Positions 14,412 to 22,150 of a stretch of 64,000 nucleotides of DNA are shown here, in pieces. The DNA lies in NCBI RefSeq assembly GCF_014203535.1, contig NZ_JACHJI010000007.1, positions 186,001 through 250,000 on the forward strand. The letters run 5' to 3'. The stretch's first letter is position 1. Each line of letters starts with the position of its first letter. Below the pieces are notes generated by a model. It was not told the DNA's origin. It made no database searches and saw nothing but the letters and a program-made list of their open reading frames with translations. The translations under genes were made by a program, and so were the position numbers. This stretch comes from Streptomyces griseomycini. Its GTDB lineage: Bacteria > Actinomycetota > Actinomycetes > Streptomycetales > Streptomycetaceae.

Positions 14412-16943
14412 GTGGCGGGCGAGTCCCCCGACAGGTCGAAGCAGCGCGAGTCGTCGGCAGAACCGACGTCGGGGAGCGCGGGTCCGGTTCCCGAGGCGAG
14501 GAACTCCACCGAGACGCAGGACCCCCGTCTGGCGGTGGCCCGCGAGGCCGCGCCCTCGGGGGGCCGCGGGAGTGTCGATACGGCCACTCGGGTGCTCTCG
14601 GTGCGCGAGGCGACGGAGGAGGCCGCGGAGGCCGGCGACGCGTCCTCCGGGAAGCGTGACGGTTCTGCCCCGGAGGGCGACGGGCGGCTGCACGAGGCGG
14701 TGGCCGCGTGGGTGCGCTCGGCGGCCCCCGACGAGGCCGACGCCGCCCCGCGGGACGACTCCGGCGACGAGCGGGCGGCTGTCGCCGCCGGGGGGCCGAA
14801 GACCGGGGACGCGGACGAGGCCGAGGACGCGCCCGAGGGCGGGTCCGACGCCGACGCGTCCGGGCCGGAGGCGGGCGAGCCGTCCCGGGGCGGCACCGAC
14901 GCCGAGGACGCCGAGGACGGGGACGAGGACGCCGTGGACGAGGCGCCCGCCGGTGCGCCGGAGGCCGCCGCCTCCACGACCGACCAGGACGACGAGCCCC
15001 GGGACGCCACCACCCCCGCGGCCACGGACGACGACGTGGCCCCGTCCCCCGGCTCCGAGGACGCGGACGCGGACGGACCCCGGAGCGGCGACGCCCCCGC
15101 GGCCACGGACGACGACGTGACCCCGTCCCCCGGCTCCGGCGAGACCGGTACCGGGGCCACCCCCCGGGACAGCGCCCCGGCGGCCGACGACGGCTCCGAG
15201 GACGCGGACGCGGACGGACCCCGGAGCGGCGACGCCCCCGCGGCCACGGACGACGACGTGACCGACGCCCCCGCTGGAGCCGGGTCCGAGGGCCCCGTCG
15301 ATCAGCCCACCGCCGTCTTCAGGACCGGGCGTCCCTCCGCGCCCTCCGTCGACCAGCCCACCACCATGCTCAAGCTGGGCGGCGCGGCTCCCGGGGCCGA
15401 GCCGGACGGCGCGTCCGCCGACGCGGGCACCGACTCCGCATCCGACTCCAAGTCCGAGTCCGAGTCCGAGCGGACCAGCAAGTTCGTCGCGCTGAAGGCG
15501 CTCGACGACCCCGACACCCGCAAGCCGCCGCGCGGCGGGGACGCCACGACCGCGTTGCGCACCGTGACGCCGGCCGCGAAGCCCCCCGCCCCCTCTCCCG
15601 CCGAGGCCACCGCCTCCGTCCCGCAGATCGGGCCCGAGCGGACGACGCAGCAGCCGTTGCCGCCCAAGCCGCCGCTGGACCTGCTGGCCGAGCTGACCAA
15701 CACCCCGCCGCCGCCGGAGACCCCGCTGCGGACGGCCGTGCGGCGGGTCAAGATCTGGACCCCGCTGGTCCTGCTGCTGGTGATCGTCTTTGCGGTCGTG
15801 CAGGCCGTGCGCCCGCTGCCGACCCCCACCCTGGTGCTCACCGCGGAGGACACCCACACCTTCGACGGCGGCCGGGTGAAGCTGCCCTGGCCGGACGAGG
15901 GCCAGGGTTGGATGAGCGGCGACGGCATCGGCACGATGGACCACTTCGGTGAGCAGAAGCCGGTCGCCATCGGCTCGGTCGCCAAGACCATGACGGCGTA
16001 CATCATCCTGCGCGAGCACCCGCTGAAGCCCGGTGAGGAAGGCCCGAAGATCGAGATCGACGCGAAGGCGGAGAAGGAGGGCGGCTACGACAAGGACGGC
16101 GAGTCCACGCTCAACACCGTCAAGGCCGGCGACTTCCTCACCGAGAAGCAGGCGCTGTCGGCCGTCATGGTCCCCTCCGCGAACAACATCGCGCGTCTGC
16201 TGGCGCGTTGGGACGCGGGCTCCGAGGAGGCGTTCGTCAAGAAGATGAACGACACCGCCAAGGAGCTCGGGATGACCAACACGACGTACACCGACCCCTC
16301 GGGGCTGAAGGAGACCACCGTGTCCACCGCCGAGGACCAGACGAAGCTCGGCATCGCGGCCATGAAGATTCCGGCCATGGTGGCCATCACCAGCGCGGCC
16401 AGCTGGACGGACCCGAGCGGACAGTACTGGAGCAACTACAACGAGCTGCCCTACACGATGGGCGCGATCGGCATCAAGACCGGCTCCACCACCAAGGCCG
16501 GCGGCAACCTGCTCTTCGCCGCCCGCAAGAAGGTGGGCGGCCAGGAGGTCACCGTCGTCGGCGCGATCCTCGGCCAGCACAAGGGCCCGTCGATCCTGGA
16601 CACGGTCAACGAGGTCAGCAAGCCCGCGCTGCGCGCCGCCCAGGAGGCGCTGGCCTCGGAGGAGATCCTGAAGAAGGGCGAAGTCGTCGGGTACGTGGAC
16701 GACGGCCTCGGCGGCCGCACCCCGGTCGCCGTCGCCGAGGACGTCAAGGCCGTCGGCTGGGCGGGGCTGTCGGTGAAGCTGACGTTCGCCGCGAACGAGC
16801 TGCCGCACCGGGCGGAGGCCGGCACCGAGGTGGGCGCGCTCACCGTCGGCGACGGCACGAGCAGCGCCGTCAAGGTGCCGGTCGCCCTCCGGGAGGACCT
16901 GGTGGAGCCCGGCCTCACGGACAAGCTGACGCGCCTTTCCTGA
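14412..16943 (+). CDS. Membrane-anchored D-alanyl-D-alanine carboxypeptidase (peptidase S11) with long acidic N-terminus
   Basis: The gene encodes 843 residues. The GTG at 14412 is preferred because GGAGGAGG (14399-14406) lies five bases upstream. Residues 1-440 are a very acidic, Asp/Ala/Pro-rich, probably disordered cytoplasmic region with internal repeats. A single transmembrane helix follows at about 450-468. The extracytoplasmic catalytic domain has all penicillin-binding motifs: SVAK (Ser522, Lys525), SAN (Ser589-Asn591) and KTG (689-691), then a beta-rich C-terminal domain. It trims the terminal D-Ala from peptidoglycan stem peptides. Such a long intracellular extension is unusual. A hairpin terminator follows. 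Confidence 0.92.
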   Translation: MAGESPDRSKQRESSAEPTSGSAGPVPEARNSTETQDPRLAVAREAAPSGGRGSVDTATRVLSVREATEEAAEAGDASSGKRDGSAPEGDGRLHEAVAAWVRSAAPDEADAAPRDDSGDERAAVAAGGPKTGDADEAEDAPEGGSDADASGPEAGEPSRGGTDAEDAEDGDEDAVDEAPAGAPEAAASTTDQDDEPRDATTPAATDDDVAPSPGSEDADADGPRSGDAPAATDDDVTPSPGSGETGTGATPRDSAPAADDGSEDADADGPRSGDAPAATDDDVTDAPAGAGSEGPVDQPTAVFRTGRPSAPSVDQPTTMLKLGGAAPGAEPDGASADAGTDSASDSKSESESERTSKFVALKALDDPDTRKPPRGGDATTALRTVTPAAKPPAPSPAEATASVPQIGPERTTQQPLPPKPPLDLLAELTNTPPPPETPLRTAVRRVKIWTPLVLLLVIVFAVVQAVRPLPTPTLVLTAEDTHTFDGGRVKLPWPDEGQGWMSGDGIGTMDHFGEQKPVAIGSVAKTMTAYIILREHPLKPGEEGPKIEIDAKAEKEGGYDKDGESTLNTVKAGDFLTEKQALSAVMVPSANNIARLLARWDAGSEEAFVKKMNDTAKELGMTNTTYTDPSGLKETTVSTAEDQTKLGIAAMKIPAMVAITSAASWTDPSGQYWSNYNELPYTMGAIGIKTGSTTKAGGNLLFAARKKVGGQEVTVVGAILGQHKGPSILDTVNEVSKPALRAAQEALASEEILKKGEVVGYVDDGLGGRTPVAVAEDVKAVGWAGLSVKLTFAANELPHRAEAGTEVGALTVGDGTSSAVKVPVALREDLVEPGLTDKLTRLS
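15051..15263 (+). repeat. Duplicated 72-bp in-frame segment in the carboxypeptidase gene
   Basis: Bases 15051-15122 are repeated identically at 15192-15263, a period of 141 bp (47 codons). Both encode the acidic block GSEDADADGPRSGDA followed by PAATDDDVT. A shorter ATDDDV copy precedes the first. The identity suggests recent duplication or gene conversion. Confidence 0.9.
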
Positions 16944-16979
16944 CCCCGCGGCGGGAACGCGCGGCGCGCCCGCCCGTGT

Positions 16980-17019
16980 CCCCGTCGGCCGGCGCCCACC
17001 CGGGCGACGGCCGACGGGG
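16980..17019. terminator. Hairpin after the carboxypeptidase gene
   Basis: CCCCGTCGGCCG (16980-16991) pairs with CGGCCGACGGGG (17008-17019), with further pairing of GCCC/GGGC in the apex. It starts 36 bases past the stop codon. Confidence 0.7.
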
Positions 17020-17131
17020 CGCGTGCTAGCGTCACGAAACGGGCAGGCCGCCGGTCACCGGGGCGCGGTGGGACACACGGCGGACGGGACGCGGCCGCGA
17101 ACAGGAGACGGGACACGGGGAGTGCCTTCAG

Positions 17132-19054
17132 GTGGCCACTGCGGAGCCGACACGCGCCGACGACGCCGATCCGGGCCCGGGGACGGGAACGGGGACCGGT
17201 CCGCGAATACGCGTGCCCGACGCGCAGCACCGGGAGGACCCGGCGGCCCCCGCGACGGCCGCGGACCCCGTGGCCCCCGCCCCTGACCGCGCGCCCCGTA
17301 CACCCGACACGCCCCGCGCGCCGCGCCTCGGGGCCGCCGTCCTCGCCGTGCGCGGCCGTATGCTGCGGCACCCCGTGCTGTCCGTCACCGGTCTCGCCGG
17401 GGTCCTGCACGTCGTCTGGTTCTTCACGTTCGCCAACAGCGGTGGCGATCTCGCGGCACAGGACGCGTGGGCCGAGTTCGTCGGCCGGCACCCGGACTCG
17501 GCGTACAACCTGGCCTGGTACGGCGGCATGCACCCGGTGTCGTACAGCGTGGTGTCGCCGTACCTGATGTCCGTCCTCGGGGTGCGGACGACGATGATGA
17601 TCGCGGGGACGGTGTCGGCGGGGCTGCTGACGCTGGTCCTCATGCGCGGCCGGGTGGTGCGCAACCCGCTGTGGGCGGCGCTCGCGGGCGTGTTCGCGCT
17701 GCTGTGCAACGCGGCCTCGGGGCGGGTGACGTTCGGGCTGGGCACGATGTTCGCGCTCGGGGCGGTCGCCGTCGTCTTCTGCTGGCCGTACCGGTGGCGC
17801 TACAAGCGCTGGGCGAAGGCCCTGTGCGCGGCTCCGCTGGCGGCGCTGGCCACGATGGCCTCGCCGGTCGCGGGGCTGTTCGTGGGCCTGGTGGCGGTGG
17901 CGCTGTTCCTGCAGAAGCGCCGGCCGGGGGCGTGGGCGCTCGGGCTGGCGCCGAGTGCGGTGGTGGCGGTGTCCGCCTGGCTGTTCCCGTTCTCCGGGAC
18001 GCAGCCGATGGGCATCGGCTCGGTGATCCTGCCGCTGCTGTACTCGGTCCTCGTGTACGTCCTGGTCCCCCCGGGGTGGAAGACCGTACGGATCACGTCC
18101 GCGGTGTACGGGCTCGGGATCGTGCTGGTCTGGCTGATCAGCTCGCAGATCGGCTCCAACATGACGCGGCTGGCGATGCTGTTCGCGGGCGTGGTGCTGG
18201 TGGCCGCGCTGCCGTTCGCGGTGCCGAAGTCCCTCAAGTGGTACGCGATCGTCGTCGCCTTCGCCGGTTTCACCGGCTGGATCGGCTTCAAGTCGGTCGA
18301 CGACGTCGTGCACACCACGCCGCGGGCGTCCTGGGCGCGCGAGCTGGCGCCGCTGGTGAACGAGCTGCAGGAGGTCGGCGCCGAGCGGGGCCGCGTGGAG
18401 GTCGTCCCGGCCCGCTCGCACCGCGAGGCCTCCGCCCTCGCCCCGTACGTCAACCTGGCCCGCGGCTGGAACCGGCAGGCCGACATGGAGCGCAACCCGC
18501 TCTTCTACGACGACACGCTCAACTCGGCGAACTACCACGAGTGGCTGAAGCGCTGGGGCGTGCACTTCGTGGTGCTGCCGAAGGACGAGCCGGACGGCGA
18601 CGGCGGGCAGCGGGAGCGGGAGCTGGTGCAGCGCGGGCTGCCGTACCTGAAGCAGATCTGGGGCGACGCCAACTGGCAGCTGTTCGCGGTGACCGACCCG
18701 ACCCCGCTGGCCGAGCCGCACACGGTGGTGGAGCGGGCCGAGCAGGGCGAGATGACGCTGCGCGTGGAGAAGGCGGGCCGGATCCTGGTCCGCGTCCCGT
18801 ACTCGCCGTGGCTGAGCATCATCGACGCCGAGGGCGACAAGCTGGAGCCGCCGCAGGAGACGGAGGCGTCGAAGAACCGTCCCGAGGGCGAGCCGAAGAC
18901 GTACGAGAACGTCAACGGCTGCCTGATGGAGACGGAGGAGGACGCGAACGGCGACCGGTGGACGATGCTGCTCGCGCCGGAGCCGGGCACGTACCGGCTG
19001 GCGGCGCCGTACGACGTGCCGCGGGGCACGCCCTGCCCGGACGAACTGCGCTGA
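17132..19054 (+). CDS. Polytopic membrane protein, possibly GT-C-type
   Basis: The gene encodes 640 residues from a GTG with GGGGAG about ten bases upstream. A Pro/Thr/Asp-rich cytoplasmic leader (about 1-65) precedes a first helix (VTGLAGVLHVVWFFTF) and an outside loop with GGDLAAQDAWAEF. Ten or so further helices run to about residue 390, followed by a soluble C-terminal domain of about 250 residues. The acidic motif in the first large loop and the helices-plus-soluble-domain plan resemble GT-C glycosyltransferases, but I cannot name a family, and such proteins are sometimes annotated as transporters. It follows the carboxypeptidase gene, suggesting an envelope role. Confidence 0.6.
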   Translation: MATAEPTRADDADPGPGTGTGTGPRIRVPDAQHREDPAAPATAADPVAPAPDRAPRTPDTPRAPRLGAAVLAVRGRMLRHPVLSVTGLAGVLHVVWFFTFANSGGDLAAQDAWAEFVGRHPDSAYNLAWYGGMHPVSYSVVSPYLMSVLGVRTTMMIAGTVSAGLLTLVLMRGRVVRNPLWAALAGVFALLCNAASGRVTFGLGTMFALGAVAVVFCWPYRWRYKRWAKALCAAPLAALATMASPVAGLFVGLVAVALFLQKRRPGAWALGLAPSAVVAVSAWLFPFSGTQPMGIGSVILPLLYSVLVYVLVPPGWKTVRITSAVYGLGIVLVWLISSQIGSNMTRLAMLFAGVVLVAALPFAVPKSLKWYAIVVAFAGFTGWIGFKSVDDVVHTTPRASWARELAPLVNELQEVGAERGRVEVVPARSHREASALAPYVNLARGWNRQADMERNPLFYDDTLNSANYHEWLKRWGVHFVVLPKDEPDGDGGQRERELVQRGLPYLKQIWGDANWQLFAVTDPTPLAEPHTVVERAEQGEMTLRVEKAGRILVRVPYSPWLSIIDAEGDKLEPPQETEASKNRPEGEPKTYENVNGCLMETEEDANGDRWTMLLAPEPGTYRLAAPYDVPRGTPCPDELR

Positions 19055-19135
19055 GACGGCCCGCACGGCCGGTCCCGAAGCACCCTCCCCCTCGCTCCTC
19101 GGCGCGGGGGCCGGGGTGTTCACGACGCTCATCAT

Positions 19136-19151
19136 GTTCATGTACATGAAC
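19136..19151. promoter_or_regulatory. Perfect 16-bp palindrome upstream of the SSS symporter
   Basis: GTTCATGTACATGAAC is a perfect A/T-rich palindrome 177 bp before the symporter start, in an otherwise G/C-rich region. TTGACC, a possible -35 element, lies at 19185-19190. The symmetry is typical of GntR- or LacI-class operators; the regulator is unknown. Confidence 0.5.
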
Positions 19152-19327
19152 GAAGGTCACCTAGTCGAACATTTTTGCCTCCTCTTGACCTGACGCTTCC
19201 TTGTCGCGCCCACGCCACCCCACCCACGATGAGCGGGCACTTCGCGGCCTTCCTCGCCCCTACCCCACTCAGGCGAAGTGCCAACCAGCTGAGTGGAGTT
19301 CACAAGGCGGACCCTGGAAGGGGGGAC

Positions 19328-20893
19328 ATGAACAGTCTCGACTGGGCGGTGCTCATCAGCTACTTCGCCGTGATGGTCGCCATCGGCGTCTGGTCCCACA
19401 AGCGGGTGGACAACGTCAGCGACTTCTTCACGGCCGGCGGCAAGATGCCGTGGTGGCTCTCCGGGATCTCCCACCACATGTCGGGCTACAGCGCGGTGAT
19501 GTTCACCGGGTACGCGGGCATCGCCTACACCTACGGCGTGACGTCCTTCGTCACCTGGTCCTTCCCCATCGCCCTCGGCATCGCCATCGGGTCGAAGCTG
19601 TTCGCCCCGCGGATCAACCGGCTGCGCTCCCGGCTCCACGTGGCGTCCCCGCTGGAGTACCTGAAGAACCGCTACGACCTGAAGACCCAGCAGGCGCTGG
19701 CCTGGTCCGGCATGCTGCTGAAGATCGTGGACGTGGGCGCGAAGTGGGCGGCGATCGCCACCCTGCTGTCCGTCTTCACCGGCGTCTCGCTCAACCAGGG
19801 CATCCTCATCACCGGCGTGGTCACGGCGATCTACTGCACCATCGGCGGCCTGTGGGCGGACGCCCTGACCGAACTCGGCCAGTTCGTCATCCAGCTGCTC
19901 GCCGGCATCGCGATGTTCGTGGCGGTGCTGGTCGAGCTCGGCGACCACGGCGGCTTCCTCGGCGTCTGGGACCAGCCCGAGCTCCAGGGCCACGAGAAGC
20001 CCCTGGTCGGCCCGTACGGCACGGTCTTCCTGCTGGCGTTCCTCTTCATCAAGCTGTTCGAGTACAACGGCGGCATGCTCAACCAGGCCCAGCGCTACAT
20101 GGCCACCCCCACCCCCAAGGAGGCGGAGCGCTCGGCGCGGCTCTCGGCGGTGCTGTGGCTGGTCTGGCCGCTGGTGCTGTTCTTCCCGATGTGGATGTCG
20201 CCGCTGCTGGTGGAGTCCCAGAAGGGGGACGGCTCCGACTCCTACGCCCTGATGACCGAACAACTGCTGCCGCACGGCCTGCTGGGCCTGGTCATCGTCG
20301 GCTTCTTCTCCCACACGATGGCCATGTGCTCCTCGGACGCCAACGCCATCGCGGCCGTCTTCACCCGTGACGTGGCGCCGGTGCTGTCGGCGAGGGCGCG
20401 GGCGTGGGGCGAGCGGTCCGGCCTGCTCGCGGCCCGGATCACGACGGTGGTCTTCCTCGGCCTGTCCATGGCGGTCGCGACGCAGGTCAACTCGCCGACC
20501 TTCAAGGACATCATCACGGTCGTCATCAAGTGGGTGGCCGGACTGATGGGCCCGATCGCCATCCCGATGATGCTGGGCCTGCTGCGGCCGTTCCGCCGCT
20601 CCGGCCCCACGGCGGCCATCACCAGCTGGGGCATGGGCCTGCTGGCCTTCTGGCTGGTGAACTACCCGATCCACTGGGCCGTCGACGGCGGCGTGCCGCT
20701 GGAGTACCAGGTCTCGATCCCGCTGGCGGTCTCGCTGGTCCTGTACGTCCTCATCGGCTACGCGAAGCCGGAGGACACCCCGGAGCGGATGGCGATCATC
20801 GAGCGGGTCAACACCGACGGCGACGACGACTCGGCGGCGGCGGCGGTGCCGGTCCCGGCGGAGGAGGTACCGGGCACGACGCGCACGCCGTGA
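19328..20893 (+). CDS. Sodium:solute symporter (SSS family)
   Basis: The gene encodes 521 residues; the ATG at 19328 is preceded by GGAAGGGGGG. About 13 hydrophobic helices are seen. Typical SSS blocks include SDFFTAGGKMPWWLSGISHHMSGYSA near residue 35-60, LEYLKNRYDLKTQQ, IYCTIGGLWADALTELGQF and YNGGMLNQAQRYM. The sugar-transporting (SGLT) branch shares several of these features, but the substrate cannot be read from sequence. It imports a solute with Na+ through the cytoplasmic membrane. A perfect palindrome upstream suggests specific regulation. It converges on the ADP-ribosylglycohydrolase gene with only 24 bp between. Confidence 0.92.
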   Translation: MNSLDWAVLISYFAVMVAIGVWSHKRVDNVSDFFTAGGKMPWWLSGISHHMSGYSAVMFTGYAGIAYTYGVTSFVTWSFPIALGIAIGSKLFAPRINRLRSRLHVASPLEYLKNRYDLKTQQALAWSGMLLKIVDVGAKWAAIATLLSVFTGVSLNQGILITGVVTAIYCTIGGLWADALTELGQFVIQLLAGIAMFVAVLVELGDHGGFLGVWDQPELQGHEKPLVGPYGTVFLLAFLFIKLFEYNGGMLNQAQRYMATPTPKEAERSARLSAVLWLVWPLVLFFPMWMSPLLVESQKGDGSDSYALMTEQLLPHGLLGLVIVGFFSHTMAMCSSDANAIAAVFTRDVAPVLSARARAWGERSGLLAARITTVVFLGLSMAVATQVNSPTFKDIITVVIKWVAGLMGPIAIPMMLGLLRPFRRSGPTAAITSWGMGLLAFWLVNYPIHWAVDGGVPLEYQVSIPLAVSLVLYVLIGYAKPEDTPERMAIIERVNTDGDDDSAAAAVPVPAEEVPGTTRTP

Positions 20894-20917
20894 GGGACCG
20901 GGCCGCCCCCGGGAGCA

Positions 20918-22078
20918 TCATCCCCCTCGCGGATACCGCGCCAGCCAGGCGGGGGACGACCCGGCGGGTCCGTGCAGGGCGGGTCCCTGGGTCATCTCCA
21001 TGGCGAAGTCGTCGGCGAGCTCCAGGATCGTGGGACGGCCCTCCAGCTCGGCCAGCCAGGCCGGGGGGAGGGCCGTCTCGCCGTGCAGGGCGCCGAGCAG
21101 TCCGCCGGTCAGCGCGCCGGCGGCGGCGCTGGGCCCGTCGTGGTCGACGGCGAGGCACAGCCCGTGCCGCACGTCCTCCCCCACCAGCGCGCAGTACACG
21201 GCCGCGGCGACGACCCCTTCGGCGGACCCGGCCCCGATCAGCTCCGTCACCCGCTCCGGGGTGGGCATCCCCTGCCGCACGGCCCCCAGCGCGTGCTGCA
21301 GGGCGTCCGACACCGGCTGGTGCCCCGGCCACACGGCCAGCAGCGCGAGCGCCTGCTGCACCGCCGCGTCCAGGCTCTCGCCCCGGGCCAGCGCGTGCAC
21401 GACCACGGCGTACGCGCCCGCCGCGAGACAGGCGACCGGGTGCCCGTGGGTCTGGGCCGCGCACTCCACGGCGAGCTGGGCGACGAGCTGCGGCTCCCAG
21501 CCGACGAGCAGCCCGAAGGGCGCGGAGCGCGCGGCGGCCTCCGGTCCGGCCTCACCGGGGTTCTTGGGCGCCGCCGGCGTCCCCATGATCTCGTCCCCGA
21601 GCCCCACCAGCAGCGCACGGGCCGGGCCCCGGCGGGCGTACAGCCACTCCTCCCGCGCCAGCCACCCGTCGTCCTTGCGCCGCTCGTCCGGTCCCCAGTC
21701 CCGCTGGGTGGTGGCCCAGCGCAGGTACGCCCGGTGCAGGTCGGTCGGCGGGTGCCAGGCCCCGGTGTCGCGCCGCACCTGGGCGCGGATCAGCCCGTCC
21801 ACGGAGAAGAGGGTGAGCTGGGTGTGGTGGGTGACGGCGCCGCGCCGGCCGTAGGCGGGCGCGAGACCGGCGACGCCCCCGGCGCCGCGCGCCTCCCGCG
21901 TCCCGTCGGCCGTCGCCCCGTCCACCGGCGCGCCCAGCGCGTCCCCGACGGCCACCCCGAGCAGTGTCCCGCGCACCCGGCTGCGGAAGTCCTGCTGCTC
22001 ACGGCGCCCCCACACGGGCCCGGCAGTCGCACCCACCCAGACCTCCCAGGCACCGTCCGTACGTACGACGGGCAGCAC
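20918..22078 (-). CDS. ADP-ribosylglycohydrolase family protein
   Basis: The gene encodes 386 residues from a GTG. The ARH/DraG fold is shown by RVRGTLLGVAVGDALGAPV near residue 35-53, the helix around THHTQLTLFSVDGLIRA, and a late metal-binding loop AVDHDGPSAAAGALTGGLLG in which the usual DSDT acid/threonine pattern is altered. Enzymes of this family remove ADP-ribose from proteins or small molecules using Mg2+. The atypical metal motifs (THHTQ for the common TDDT) could mean altered activity. No ADP-ribosyltransferase gene is adjacent. Confidence 0.85.
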   Translation of the reverse strand: MLPVVRTDGAWEVWVGATAGPVWGRREQQDFRSRVRGTLLGVAVGDALGAPVDGATADGTREARGAGGVAGLAPAYGRRGAVTHHTQLTLFSVDGLIRAQVRRDTGAWHPPTDLHRAYLRWATTQRDWGPDERRKDDGWLAREEWLYARRGPARALLVGLGDEIMGTPAAPKNPGEAGPEAAARSAPFGLLVGWEPQLVAQLAVECAAQTHGHPVACLAAGAYAVVVHALARGESLDAAVQQALALLAVWPGHQPVSDALQHALGAVRQGMPTPERVTELIGAGSAEGVVAAAVYCALVGEDVRHGLCLAVDHDGPSAAAGALTGGLLGALHGETALPPAWLAELEGRPTILELADDFAMEMTQGPALHGPAGSSPAWLARYPRGG

Positions 22079-22150
22079 TGTAATCGAACGGGAGCGGCCG
22101 GTTCAGGGGCGGAGGGGCATGCGGTGGGTGACCCGGGTGAACGGAGGTGG

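Noticed and set aside
14361..16808. 815-residue minus-strand frame opposite the carboxypeptidase gene
   Set aside because: The Gly/Arg/Val-rich product reflects the acidic repeats read backwards; no ribosome-binding site or domain.
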